64,000 nucleotides of DNA, from assembly GCA_041545745.1 (NCBI GenBank), contig CP168152.1, positions 1,424,001 through 1,488,000 of the forward strand, in the 5' to 3' direction. This stretch comes from Stenotrophomonas indicatrix (GTDB lineage: Bacteria > Pseudomonadota > Gammaproteobacteria > Xanthomonadales > Xanthomonadaceae). Of this stretch, positions 53,102-61,792 are shown piece after piece (the stretch's first letter is position 1; every line of letters begins with the position of its first letter). Under the pieces are notes generated by a model. The model saw only the letters and a program-made list of their open reading frames with translations. It was not told the DNA's origin and did no database searches. The position numbers were made by a program, and so were the translations under genes.

Positions 53102-55168
53102 TCACGCGGCCAATTGCTCGGGCTGCGTCGGTTCATCCGCCATAGCGGCGGCCTCCGGTGCTTCGGCGTCTTCATCCTTTGTCACGACCTGCGCATCCTG
53201 CCGCGGGCCTTCGGTGCGGAAGATGGCGGGCATCCAGCCAGTGCCATCGGCCAGCCGTTCGGCTTCGCGGGCAATGTCGCCCTTCTTCAACTTCGCCAGC
53301 CGGGTGATGTGGGCCGGGGCGAACGCGCCCACGGCGTCAAGAATCGCCGCCTTCGGCACATGCTGGAAATAGCCCTCGGCGGTCGGCTTCCACCATTCCG
53401 CCATATCCAGCCCCACGGCCTGCGCCAGTTCCGCGCCCGGTTGCTGCGTCATGGCGCGAGGCGTCACCACGTCAACCGTGGAAGCCACGCACACGGCCAG
53501 CAGCCGCACCAGTTCATCCTGCGACTTCGCCAGCAGCGCGGCGAACAGTTTGGCGCTGTCCTGCGGCAAGGCTTCGCCCGCCACCTGTTGCAGTTCGTGC
53601 AGCGCCACGGCGGCGGGCGATTCGGGCCAATCCGGGGCCATGCCTTCCAGCCGGTCTTGCACTTTCAAGCTCACGCCCAGCGACTGGTCGTGGCCGTAAC
53701 GGTGTTCCTGCAAAACGCTCTGCACCATGCTATGCACCACGGCAGCCAGCGCGGCTTGTGGATGCCGGGCGACTTCGATTTGCAGCGCGGCGGTACGGTG
53801 GGCGCTCAGGCGCTGCGCCAGCCGGTCGGACATGACTGCGGCCTTGGGTTGCTCGGCGTCCTCGCCTTCGTCCTCGTTCGCGGCGTCCTCACCACCAAAA
53901 CCCTCCCGCAAGCGTTCCAGCGTGCGCAACGCCTTGGCTTCGGCTTCGCGCATCAGGCCACGATGCACCACGGCTGCGCCGTTGCGGTCGAGGGTGACGA
54001 TGGCACCGGCTGCGGCCTTCACGTTCGCGCTGTAGTCCTGCAAGCCATCTTCCAGCGCCTGTAACTGTTCGCCCAGGCGTTCGCCTTCCTCCTGCAAGGC
54101 ATCGGCCTTGTCTTCGTCGTCGGCATCCAGCGCGGTATCCACGGCTTCGGCCAGTTCGTGCAGCTTGGCTTGCAGCTTTTCGATGCGTGCGGCTTCGCGC
54201 TTGTTCGGTTCGCGGCGTTCCCTCGGGGCACGTTGGAAGGCGTGCAGGTCGGCATGGGTCACGCTCGGCGTGGCATCCACCCATGCCCAGCCTTCGGCCT
54301 TCACCTCGGCGGCGATCCTTGCCAGCTTGTCTTGCGCCAGCCGTTCCAGCAGCGCAGCATCGGTCAGATACACGCCCGCATCGCCTTCGGCGAACAGGTC
54401 GCGGCGGATGCCGCCGCCTGCGGCGTCGTAGGTGTCCAGCCCAACGAAGCGCACCAGCGGATGCCGATAGGCGTCGATTTCGCGTTCGGTCAGGCGGTCG
54501 CGCAGCGCGGACGGCTGGCGCTGCCACGTCGGCGCATCGTAGAAGGCGCTTTCCTGTGCGGCGTGATCGTCGGTGATGGACAAGGCCATCAACTGATCGA
54601 GCGCGACGGCATCGGCGCGGTAGTCGGCCAGCAGGCGCGGCGAAACATTCGCCAACTTCAAGCGGCGCTGTACTACCAGCGGCGTGACGCTGAAATCCGC
54701 CGCTATGTCCTCGATGCTGCGACCCTCCATCACCAGCGCGGCGAATGCCTCGAACTGGTCGGCGGGGTGCATGGCTTCGCGCTGCACGTTCTCGGTGAGG
54801 CTGGCCGTGCGTGCGGTGCCATCGGCCACCAGCAGGCAAGGCACTTCCCATTCCTTGCTGATGCGGTGCTTTTTCGCCAGCAGCTTCAACGCGGCCAGTC
54901 TGCGGCCCCCAGCCACGACTTCGTAATGCTCGCCATCGGCGGCGGCAATCACGATGAGGTTTTGCAGCAGGCCGACACGCTGGATGCTGGCGGCAAGTTC
55001 GGGAATGGACATGCGCGGGCTCTTGCGCACGTTGCGGCCCGCGGGACGCGACACCAGCCGCGACAGCGGAACCAGAATCAGGTTCTTGGTCGGGTCGGCC
55101 ACTTCCAGCGGGGCGGCGGTTTCGATGGCGCGGGTTTCGATTTGGGAAACTTGGGTATTGGCGTTCAT
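53102..55168 (-). CDS. parB: large ParB/RepB-domain protein
   Basis: The ATG at 55168 gives 688 residues. The ParB/RepB/Spo0J nuclease-like domain is N-terminal, with LVSRPAGRNVRKS (about 38-50), IPELAASIQRVGLLQNLIV, and GRRLAALKLL, then the HTH region VTPLVVQRRLKLANVSPRLL. A long acidic, partly coiled extension (about 330-450) and a C-terminal domain follow. This enlarged ParB is typical of Tn4371-type ICEs. It is probably involved in plasmid-like maintenance. It lies downstream of DUF932. Confidence 0.85.
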   Translation of the reverse strand: MNANTQVSQIETRAIETAAPLEVADPTKNLILVPLSRLVSRPAGRNVRKSPRMSIPELAASIQRVGLLQNLIVIAAADGEHYEVVAGGRRLAALKLLAKKHRISKEWEVPCLLVADGTARTASLTENVQREAMHPADQFEAFAALVMEGRSIEDIAADFSVTPLVVQRRLKLANVSPRLLADYRADAVALDQLMALSITDDHAAQESAFYDAPTWQRQPSALRDRLTEREIDAYRHPLVRFVGLDTYDAAGGGIRRDLFAEGDAGVYLTDAALLERLAQDKLARIAAEVKAEGWAWVDATPSVTHADLHAFQRAPRERREPNKREAARIEKLQAKLHELAEAVDTALDADDEDKADALQEEGERLGEQLQALEDGLQDYSANVKAAAGAIVTLDRNGAAVVHRGLMREAEAKALRTLERLREGFGGEDAANEDEGEDAEQPKAAVMSDRLAQRLSAHRTAALQIEVARHPQAALAAVVHSMVQSVLQEHRYGHDQSLGVSLKVQDRLEGMAPDWPESPAAVALHELQQVAGEALPQDSAKLFAALLAKSQDELVRLLAVCVASTVDVVTPRAMTQQPGAELAQAVGLDMAEWWKPTAEGYFQHVPKAAILDAVGAFAPAHITRLAKLKKGDIAREAERLADGTGWMPAIFRTEGPRQDAQVVTKDEDAEAPEAAAMADEPTQPEQLAA

Positions 55169-55248
55169 GGTGATAACTCCTATCGGTTCAGGGATGCAGC
55201 AGCGAAGACAGCGGCAAGGGCTGCTGCCTGCCCCTGCCGCGTAGGGGT

Positions 55249-56076
55249 TCAGGCTTTCAACTGGCGCATGCCATCGGCCAGCAGCCAAAGCGCACGGTTG
55301 AGGCGGATGTTTTGGTCGATGCCCTGCACCGGGCGGGTTTGCTGGCGGCGTCCGTTGGCGCTGCGACCATGCAGGCCGCCTTGGGTGAGGTTTTCTTGTG
55401 TGCGGTTGAACACGCTCCACAAGTCCGGGCGGCGGTCATCGAACCGGCGCGGCATCAGGATCTGCGTTTCCGTGACGGGCGCGGGCTTGTTTGGGTCGTC
55501 GTACTTGAGGGCCAGCGCGGCGCGGGCGAACACTTCGGATTCGCCATCGTCCAAGGTGAGGCCGCGCATGGCATCGCGGGACTCCTTCACTCGGTCGAAG
55601 CCGCGCAACACCTCATAAGCGCCCTCGATGACGGAACCGGCCACGTCGCCTTTGTGGGGCACTCGCACATCGGCCACAGTGTCGCCGCAGACAAGGCCAT
55701 TGCTGCATACGAAGCGGAACATCCCGGCCAGCATCTGATAGCTGCTGGTGCCGTCATGCGAGTTCAGAAGCACAATTTCATTGGCTTCCGCGCCGTTGAT
55801 CTGGCTCGCGTGCCGCAGCCGCAGCATGTGTTTGGTGTGCTCGCGCTTGCCTTCATCACGCACGCGGGTCTGGCAAGCCATGAAGGGTTGGAATCCCTCC
55901 TTGCGAAGCTCGGACAGCACGGCGGCGGTGGGGATATAGGCGTACCGCTGCGAGCGGCTCTCATGTGGGGCGTCTGCAAAGATGGACGGGGCCACGCGGT
56001 GAATCTGCTCATCGGATAGCGGGTAATCGCTGCGCAGCGACGGCGAACGGGAAGCGAATCGGGATGCGAGTTGCAT
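55249..56076 (-). CDS. DUF932 protein (phage/plasmid-like, LGT_TIGR03299-type)
   Basis: A 275-residue protein from the ATG at 56076 (MQLASRFASRSPSLRSDYPLS). It has the DUF932 core (RYAYIPTAAVLSELRKEGFQPFMACQTRVRD and LLNSHDGTSSYQMLAGMFRFVCSNGLVCG in segments). The family is common in plasmids and ICEs and has been linked to antirestriction-like roles without proof. It is followed by parB, 80 bp downstream. Confidence 0.82.
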   Translation of the reverse strand: MQLASRFASRSPSLRSDYPLSDEQIHRVAPSIFADAPHESRSQRYAYIPTAAVLSELRKEGFQPFMACQTRVRDEGKREHTKHMLRLRHASQINGAEANEIVLLNSHDGTSSYQMLAGMFRFVCSNGLVCGDTVADVRVPHKGDVAGSVIEGAYEVLRGFDRVKESRDAMRGLTLDDGESEVFARAALALKYDDPNKPAPVTETQILMPRRFDDRRPDLWSVFNRTQENLTQGGLHGRSANGRRQQTRPVQGIDQNIRLNRALWLLADGMRQLKA

Positions 56077-56414
56077 TGCGTTTCTCCTGACAAAAAAAGG
56101 TTTGCTGTTCAAACCGCACACCGAATTCCTAGATTCGGAAGCCCAGCCTTCGGCTGTTCGGTGCGGTCGGCACGAAGAACCCGGTTGGCCTCGTTGCCGC
56201 CGTCTTTCCTGAGTTCATCGCCCGCGGCCAAAGGAGCGCGCGGACGGGGGCCGTCAAGGAGACAAGCGCAGGGTTGGTGCGGCCCGCAGCGCAGCGAGGA
56301 CACGGCCCTGCGCGCCTTGACGGCACACGGGAGCGGGCTACGGTCGCGGACAAGGTGATGAAGTCAGGGGAGACGGCTGGACAGGCAACGGCCATCCCTT
56401 TGTGCCGACCGCAC

Positions 56415-56549
56415 GCAAGCGAAGCGCGCAGGCCCGGATCGAGGCATCCGGGCCGGAGGCGTCAGCCGAGCGGAGCGAGGGAACGATGGAAGCCCGTCAG
56501 GGGCGAGACTCGCGCAGCGAGGCTCGATGCCACGCACGACAGCGCGACC
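56415..56549. repeat. intergenic repeat C, copy 1
   Basis: About 135 bp matching 58127-58259 (GCAAGCGAAGCGCGCAGG... through CGACAGCGCGAC). It lies in the 672-bp gap 56077-56748 between DUF932 and the zinc-ribbon gene. No gene is seen in that gap. The repeats may be remnants of a duplicated segment. Confidence 0.6.
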
Positions 56550-56748
56550 GGTCATGCTTCTTGGCCGGGGACGCCCATGCAGTCGTGGAGATGCAGCGTG
56601 GATCGTCTGAGGTGGACAAGCAGCCTTTGCGGCTTCGGTATTGCCGCGCCGGCGCAGCCGGGGCGGCGGTGTTGCAGGGGCGCCAAGCAAAGCTCGGCGG
56701 GGATGTGCCGAAGGCACTTTCCCTGGAGTGCAAGCGCCGCAGGCGCGA

Positions 56749-57135
56749 TCAGTTCGCCGCCTTCATCGTCTGCAACTGCTCGATCACGCCGGGCTCGACG
56801 AAGACGCACGGCTGGTCGGCCGCGATCGGCACGTTGAACACCTGCGCGAAGGCTTCGCGCTTGAGGTGCGCTAGGCGGCCCGTTCGGTACGCCTGTTCGG
56901 GCTTCACGCGGCCACCGCCCGCCGGCGAGCCGCCGCGCTGCGGGTCACACTCGACCAGGGCGACAAAGCCATCGTCGGACAGCTTCTGATGTTCGGGGCA
57001 CAAGCCCCAGTCGGTTGCCGTGCGGCGATCCATGCTCGCGCGCAGGCGATCCAGCAGGACGGCGCCGGTGTCGAACCGAGTACCGCAGGCAAGGCAAACG
57101 TGTCGTTCAAGCGAAACGTGCGATTTGTCGTTCAT
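56749..57135 (-). CDS. zinc-ribbon-like conserved ICE protein
   Basis: A 128-residue protein from the ATG at 57135. Four candidate metal ligands: C14-x2-C17 (VCLACG) and C46-x2-H49 (LCPEH). It ends in EQLQTMKAAN. It is a conserved hypothetical of these ICEs, with no known role. Its promoter and 5' leader are duplicated in front of radC, so the two genes probably share control. Confidence 0.7.
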   Translation of the reverse strand: MNDKSHVSLERHVCLACGTRFDTGAVLLDRLRASMDRRTATDWGLCPEHQKLSDDGFVALVECDPQRGGSPAGGGRVKPEQAYRTGRLAHLKREAFAQVFNVPIAADQPCVFVEPGVIEQLQTMKAAN

Positions 57136-57137
57136 GA

Positions 57138-57308
57138 CGATCTCCGGTTGCTCGGGCGGAATTGCCCGGAACCGTCGCCAGCACGGCGCAGCGCAAGCAG
57201 TCAGGGGGCGCAAACGGACGCAAGGACGCAAGCGCGCAAGCCGCGTGCAGCCCTTGACGGCGAGAACGCCGTGATACGGTGGAGGGACACAGCAAGCCCG
57301 CCCCCAAC
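57138..57308 (-). promoter_or_regulatory. duplicated 5' leader, copy 1 (zinc-ribbon gene)
   Basis: About 170 bp matching 57929-58103. It contains the hairpin ACGGCG-AGAA-CGCCGT (57257-57272) and, directly next to the ribosome site, GGTT-CGGGC / GCCCG-AACC (57146-57173). GGAG for ribosome binding follows the second hairpin on the minus strand. The location makes a cis-acting RNA element possible. Confidence 0.6.
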
Positions 57309-57390
57309 GAGACACACCCACACCCTGCCTTTGGCAAGTGCGCAGCACGCGCAGGCCCGCGAGGGCCGGAGCTGCGCCATCGGGCGCAGC

Positions 57391-57411
57391 AAAAAGGGGG
57401 CCGAAGCCCCC
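57391..57411 (-). terminator. terminator of radC
   Basis: GGGGGC-TTCG-GCCCCC (minus-strand reading, 57396-57411) is followed by TTTTT, 5 bp past the radC stop. The UUCG loop makes a very stable hairpin; this is a strong intrinsic terminator. Confidence 0.85.
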
Positions 57412-57415
57412 TCGT

Positions 57416-57925
57416 TCAGATCAAGCCACGTTCGGCGAAAGACGTGGTGGTGCTGCCCGCGATGATGATGTGATCCAAGGTGCGAACATCCACCAGCGCC
57501 AGCGCCTGCCGAAGCTGCGAGGTCATTGCCTTGTCGGTGGCGCTCGGCTCGGGGTTCCCGCTCGGGTGATTGTGTGAAATGACGACCGCCGCCGCGTTGA
57601 GCCGCAGCGCCTCCTTGACCACTTCGCGCGGATGAACCTCCGCGCTGTCGATCGTGCCGCGGAACATCTCGGCATAGTCGATCAGCCGATGGCGCGTATC
57701 GAGGAACAGCACCGCGAAGACTTCATGCTCGAAGCCGGCCAGCTTGGCGCGCAAGTAGTCCTTGACCGCCGTCGGCGAAGTGAACTCGTCACCCCGCTGC
57801 ATCTTCTTGTCGATGACCTGGCGCGCGGCTTCGAGAATCTGGTCGGCCGATGCCTGACGGTAGCGCCCGCGCGAGTCACGCAGCATCAACGGGGAATCGA
57901 AGGAAGGAATGGACAGTTGCGACAT
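57416..57925 (-). CDS. radC: RadC-like JAB-domain protein
   Basis: A 169-residue JAB/MPN-domain protein with the JAMM signature ISHNHPSGNPEPSATD: His118, His120 and Asp131. It lacks the N-terminal HhH region of chromosomal RadC (about 220 residues), as is normal for the ICE version. Despite the name, a repair function is not established. It is near the integrase in all Tn4371-type ICEs and ends in a strong terminator. Confidence 0.85.
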   Translation of the reverse strand: MSQLSIPSFDSPLMLRDSRGRYRQASADQILEAARQVIDKKMQRGDEFTSPTAVKDYLRAKLAGFEHEVFAVLFLDTRHRLIDYAEMFRGTIDSAEVHPREVVKEALRLNAAAVVISHNHPSGNPEPSATDKAMTSQLRQALALVDVRTLDHIIIAGSTTTSFAERGLI

Positions 57926-57928
57926 GAT

Positions 57929-58103
57929 CGTGCTCCGGTTGCTCGGGCGGAATTGCCCGGAACCGTCGCCAGCACGGCGCAGCGCAAGCAGTCAGGGGTC
58001 GAAGACGGCCATCAGGACGCAAGCGCGCAGAAGCGCGCGCCGCCCTTGACGGCGAGAACGCCGTGATACGGTGAAGGGAACAGCAAGACCGCCCACACCT
58101 GCC
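57929..58103 (-). promoter_or_regulatory. duplicated 5' leader, copy 2 (radC)
   Basis: It matches 57138-57308. Hairpin ACGGCG-AGAA-CGCCGT lies at 58049-58064, and the ribosome-site-proximal hairpin at about 57934-57961, again followed by CCGGAG. The 370-bp stretch 57926-58295 holds this leader, then repeat C copy 2, and no gene. Confidence 0.6.
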
Positions 58104-58126
58104 ACTGCACACACTCGGCTTTTGGG

Positions 58127-58259
58127 GCAAGCGAAGCGCGCAGGCACGGATCAGCGAGCCGAGCCGGAGGCGTCAGCAGAGCGGAGCGAGGGAACGATGG
58201 AAGCCCGATAGGGCGAGACTCGCGCAGCGAGGCTCGATGCGCAGCACGACAGCGCGACG
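58127..58259. repeat. intergenic repeat C, copy 2
   Basis: About 130 bp matching 56415-56549, located between the DUF1016 stop and the radC leader. Together with the leader copies it shows that a whole intergenic block (repeat C plus leader) was duplicated. Confidence 0.6.
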
Positions 58260-58295
58260 GCGGCACGCCGGGACGCCCGACTGCTTGAGACAGGA

Positions 58296-59351
58296 CTACT
58301 CCATGTCCGTCTTGCGCTGCTCGATCTGCAGCCGTGCCCGCTCGGTCGCCTGCTGCAACCGTTCGCCCAGCACCGCACGCGGCGGCAAGGTGGTCAGATA
58401 CTCGGCGACGTGGATACCGGACTTGTCCAACTCCAGCAACTCGATCTGCTCGGACTTCTTGCCAGTACACAGGATGATCCCCAGCGGCGAGGCTTCTTCC
58501 GGCTCCCGCTCATGCTTGTCGAGCCAGCGAAGGTAAAGCTCCATCTGCCCCTTGTAGGCGGCCTTGAACTCGCCGATCTTCAACTCCACCGCCACCAGCC
58601 GCCGCAGCTTGCGGTTGTAGAACAGCAAATCAAGATGGAAATCCTCGTCGTCGATCTGGATGCGCTTCTGCCGGGCCAGGAAGGAAAAGCCCGCGCCCAG
58701 CTCCAGCAGGAAGGATTCCATTTCGCGGATGATCGCCGCCTCCAGGTCGCCCTCCTGCCAGGTATCCCGCAGCCCCAGGAAGTCGAGAATGTACGGGTCG
58801 CGCATGACCAGCGCCGGTGTCATGCGCTGCGCATCGCGCAGGGTCGCCAACTCCTGCGCAATCGTCTCGCCCGGCTTTTTGGACAGCGCCGTGCGCTCGT
58901 ACAGCATCGAGTCGATGCGCTCCCGCAGCGTCCGCACGCTCCAGCGTTCGGCACCGGCCATCTGCGCGTAGTAGTCCCGCTGGAGCGGGTCTTTGAGCGG
59001 GATCAAGGCAATGAAATGCGTCCAGCTCAATTGTCGTATCAGTGATACGACAATCTGCTCGTCGGGAAAGGTGGCGGCGAACTGCACCATGCGGCGCAGG
59101 TTCTTGACTGCAAAGCTGCTGCCATACTCCTTCACCAACTGCGCCGCCAGCGTCAACACAACCTCCTCACCGTAGTCGGCCCGTCGGCCATCCAAGACCT
59201 GCGTGTGGATGCGCTGGCCGATGCGCCAGTAGAGGATCGTCAGTTCGCTATTCACCGCCGAGGCGGCCCGCTGCCGCGCCGCCTCGATCAGCCCCCGAAT
59301 GTCACCCAACAGCGCCGCCGACGAAGGAACGGATACCCTGCGCCTGGTCAT
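58296..59351 (-). CDS. DUF1016/YhcG-type PDDEXK nuclease
   Basis: A 351-residue protein with an N-terminal DUF1016_N region (YWRIGQRIHTQVLDG, then YGSSFAVKNLRRM) and a C-terminal YhcG PDDEXK nuclease domain. The core is FHLDLLFYNRKLRRLVAVELK, with candidate catalytic Asp near 237 and ELK near 256-258. Members are found in defence and mobile-element contexts. Its ATG overlaps the integrase stop (ATGA), so it is translationally coupled to int. Confidence 0.85.
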   Translation of the reverse strand: MTRRRVSVPSSAALLGDIRGLIEAARQRAASAVNSELTILYWRIGQRIHTQVLDGRRADYGEEVVLTLAAQLVKEYGSSFAVKNLRRMVQFAATFPDEQIVVSLIRQLSWTHFIALIPLKDPLQRDYYAQMAGAERWSVRTLRERIDSMLYERTALSKKPGETIAQELATLRDAQRMTPALVMRDPYILDFLGLRDTWQEGDLEAAIIREMESFLLELGAGFSFLARQKRIQIDDEDFHLDLLFYNRKLRRLVAVELKIGEFKAAYKGQMELYLRWLDKHEREPEEASPLGIILCTGKKSEQIELLELDKSGIHVAEYLTTLPPRAVLGERLQQATERARLQIEQRKTDME

Positions 59352-60550
59352 GCTGTCACCTCCGCAGGAGGCTGCTTGGCACCGGTAATCGTCTTGCGCC
59401 GGTTCGCCACGAGTTCGGCCGCCTCGCGCACCGGATCATCCTCGGTGTGGACATAGCGCATGAACATCACGACGGTCTTGTGCGCCGTCAGCGCCATGCC
59501 GACCTTGACCGGGATACCTGAATTGGCAATGTCGGTCGCAGAGCGATGGCGGATGCCATGTGTCCCCACGTGCGCCGCGCCCGCTGCCTTGAGCGCGCGG
59601 CACCAGCCACCGTAATACTCGCCCGTGGTCAGGTGCTGCCCCGGATGGCGTGGCGACGGCAGCACATAGGGATTGCCCTCCTGCCTCGGTGCCGTCGAAA
59701 GCAGCCGGTAGGCTTCCTCGCTCATGGGCTTGGACATGCCGCCTGTCTTGCTGTCGGGCCAGACGACGCGCCGATTCTCCAGATCGACCCATTTCCATTC
59801 GAGCGTGACGATTTCGGAGCGGCGGGCGGCGAACTCGAATTGCAGGCGAATCGCCAGCGGGATGACGTAGTTCTCAAGCCCTTCGGCCTCGATCTTGTCG
59901 AGCTGCCGGAACAGCTTGCCCATGTCCTCGTCGCTGATGAGGTGGGTGGACTTGCCGGCAGGGAACATCGGGACGTGGCGGCAAGGATTGGTGCCGTCTG
60001 GCCGATAACCCCACACCTCCGCCATGTTGAACATCTTGCGCAGGATGCTGAACGCCTTGTTGGCCTCGGTCTGCTTGTATGAAAGCTTTTCCATCAGCCC
60101 GGCAACGTCCGGCCGCTTCACGTCGTGAACCTTCTTGCGGCCCAGCAGCGGGATGATGCAGCGGTTGATGACGCCTTGATAGCCGACTCGGGTGCTGGGC
60201 TTGTTGCGCTTCCTGGAGTAGTCCTCCATGAACTTTTTGCACAACTCCTCAACGGTAGGTGCCTGGCGCGCTTCGGCCTTGTCCGCTGCCGGATCGCCGC
60301 CCCGGCGCACCTGGGCCAGCCATTCCTGCGCCAGCGAGCGGGCCTGTTCGACAGTCAGCTCGCCGAACAGGCCCAAGGCAGGCTTGCGTCGCTCGCCGGC
60401 GTTCGTTCGGTACTGGAGCATGAACACCTTGCGACCGGCCGGGGTAATCTTGCACAGGAAGCCGGGGACTAGCGTATCCCTGAGTTCGACGGCCTCTGCC
60501 TGGGGTTGCGCCGCGTCGACAGCGGACTTAGTAAGTTTGATCTTAGCCAT
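59348..60550 (-). CDS. int: tyrosine recombinase (ICE integrase)
   Basis: A 400-residue integrase from the ATG at 60550 (MAKIKLTKSAVDAAQ). An N-terminal DUF4102/arm-binding domain (1-90), a SAM-like core-binding domain (100-200) and the catalytic domain follow. Catalytic residues visible: Arg244 (AARRSE), His331-x2-Arg334 (HGIRH), His357 (TAHKT) and Tyr366 (MRYVH). It lies at the right end, 176 bp from the candidate attR, reading inwards. It mediates excision and integration at attL/attR. Confidence 0.9.
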   Translation of the reverse strand: MAKIKLTKSAVDAAQPQAEAVELRDTLVPGFLCKITPAGRKVFMLQYRTNAGERRKPALGLFGELTVEQARSLAQEWLAQVRRGGDPAADKAEARQAPTVEELCKKFMEDYSRKRNKPSTRVGYQGVINRCIIPLLGRKKVHDVKRPDVAGLMEKLSYKQTEANKAFSILRKMFNMAEVWGYRPDGTNPCRHVPMFPAGKSTHLISDEDMGKLFRQLDKIEAEGLENYVIPLAIRLQFEFAARRSEIVTLEWKWVDLENRRVVWPDSKTGGMSKPMSEEAYRLLSTAPRQEGNPYVLPSPRHPGQHLTTGEYYGGWCRALKAAGAAHVGTHGIRHRSATDIANSGIPVKVGMALTAHKTVVMFMRYVHTEDDPVREAAELVANRRKTITGAKQPPAEVTA

Positions 60551-60693
60551 GATGACTCCTTGGGAAGACCCGGATTCCAAGAGCCGGATAGGAGTCAGGC
60601 GGTCGGAAGTCAGGTCAGGTTTCGGAAAGCACCGGCATATGTTGAACTCGCCTAAGTTATTGATAAACCTGCTGTATCGGGCTGAGGCGTAGT

Positions 60694-60713
60694 CCAGCAA
60701 AGTGCGGTGCTGG
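60694..60713. repeat. hairpin beside attR
   Basis: CCAGCA (60694-60699) and TGCTGG (60708-60713) form a short inverted repeat 13 bp inside the candidate attR. It may be a recombinase or accessory-factor site of the ICE end. Confidence 0.3.
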
Positions 60714-60725
60714 AGTCATCCTGAA

Positions 60726-60733
60726 ATAAAAAA
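60726..60733. other. candidate attR (8-bp direct repeat)
   Basis: ATAAAAAA, identical to 4978-4985. It lies in the T-tract of the tsf terminator, where the stretch AAATAAAAAAA directly follows the hairpin. Integration therefore leaves the hairpin and most of the T-tract of the terminator in place. Confidence 0.6.
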
Positions 60734-60756
60734 AGAGCCGCGGTTTCCCGCGGCTC
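60728..60756 (-). terminator. tsf terminator
   Basis: GAGCCGCGG (60735-60743) and CCGCGGCTC (60748-60756) form a 9-bp stem with a TTTC/GAAA loop. On the minus strand it is followed by TTTTTTTAT. It ends the rpsB-tsf transcript and is the insertion point of the ICE. Confidence 0.9.
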
Positions 60757-60788
60757 CTTCTGGTTTCATTACAGCCGGGAGGCTGGAA

Positions 60789-61667
60789 TCAGACCTGCAT
60801 CGCCTTGGCAACTTCGGCGGCGTAGTCTTCCACCACCTTCTCGATGCCTTCGCCAACGACCAGCAGCTGGAAGCCAGCCACGTCGGCGCCTGCGGCCTTG
60901 ACCACCTGCTCGACGGTCTTGTCGCCGTCCAGCACGTAGCTCTGGCCGTACAGGGTCACTTCGCTGACGATCTTGTTGATCTTGCCGCTGATGATCTTTT
61001 CCAGGATGTCGGCCGGCTTGGACTTGTCCTTCTCGGACATCTTGGCCAGTTCGATTTCCTTTTCCTTTTCCACGAACTCGGCCGGCACGTCGGCAGCCTT
61101 GTTGTGCGGCGGCTTCAGCGCAGCCACGTGCATGGCCAGGCCGCGAGCCAGTTCGGCGTCGCCACCGATCAGGTCGATCAGCACGCCGACCTTGCCGTTG
61201 GTGTGGACGTAGGAACCCACGTTGCCGGTGGTGTCCAGCTTGACCAGGCGACGGATGAGGATGTTCTCGCCCAGCTTCTGGATGGCGGTGGCGCGGGCTT
61301 CTTCGACGGTTTCGCCGGTGGCCAGCTTGGCGCTCTTCAGCACTTCCACGTCGGTGGCGCCCGATGCCAGGGCAGCGGCAGCGACGGAATCGACGAAGTT
61401 CTTGAAGTTGATGTCGTTGGCGACGAAGTCGGTTTCCGAGTTGATCTCGACCAGCACGGCCTTGCCGCCGTCCTGGGCCAGGCCCAGACGACCTTCGGCG
61501 GCCACGCGGTCAGCCTTCTTGTCGGCCTTGGCAGCGCCGGACTTGCGCAGCGCTTCAGCAGCGGCGTCGATGTTGCCGCCGGCCTCGGTGAGCGCCTTCT
61601 TGCATTCCATCATGCCGGCGCCGGTGCGCTCGCGCAGTTCCTTGACCAGGGAAGCAGTGATTTCCAC
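60789..61667 (-). CDS. tsf: translation elongation factor Ts
   Basis: EF-Ts regenerates EF-Tu-GTP. The 292-residue protein has the N-terminal UBA-like part with [20 protein letters not shown] (residues 6-25) and the dimerisation core with SETDFVA (about 80-86). Length is normal for Xanthomonadaceae. It is downstream of rpsB, and its terminator is the ICE integration site. Confidence 0.95.
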   Translation of the reverse strand: MEITASLVKELRERTGAGMMECKKALTEAGGNIDAAAEALRKSGAAKADKKADRVAAEGRLGLAQDGGKAVLVEINSETDFVANDINFKNFVDSVAAAALASGATDVEVLKSAKLATGETVEEARATAIQKLGENILIRRLVKLDTTGNVGSYVHTNGKVGVLIDLIGGDAELARGLAMHVAALKPPHNKAADVPAEFVEKEKEIELAKMSEKDKSKPADILEKIISGKINKIVSEVTLYGQSYVLDGDKTVEQVVKAAGADVAGFQLLVVGEGIEKVVEDYAAEVAKAMQV

Positions 61668-61761
61668 GGGATTACCTCACGAAAGAAAGGGGTTGGGCCG
61701 GCATGGTGGCCGGCCCGTGTGACAGTTTCCTGTCGTCGCGCCATCGGCAGCGGACAGGAAA

Positions 61762-61782
61762 GGTGGGCGCGTGGCGCCCACC
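61762..61782 (-). terminator. rpsB-tsf intergenic hairpin (attenuator-like)
   Basis: GGTGGGCGC-GTG-GCGCCCACC is a 9-bp perfect stem about 10 bp past the rpsB stop, followed on the minus strand by TTTCC. A second stem, GGGCCGGC (61695-61702) / GCCGGCCC (61709-61716), lies nearer tsf. The pair may give partial termination between rpsB and tsf. Confidence 0.55.
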
Positions 61783-61792
61783 GGGGCCTGGA

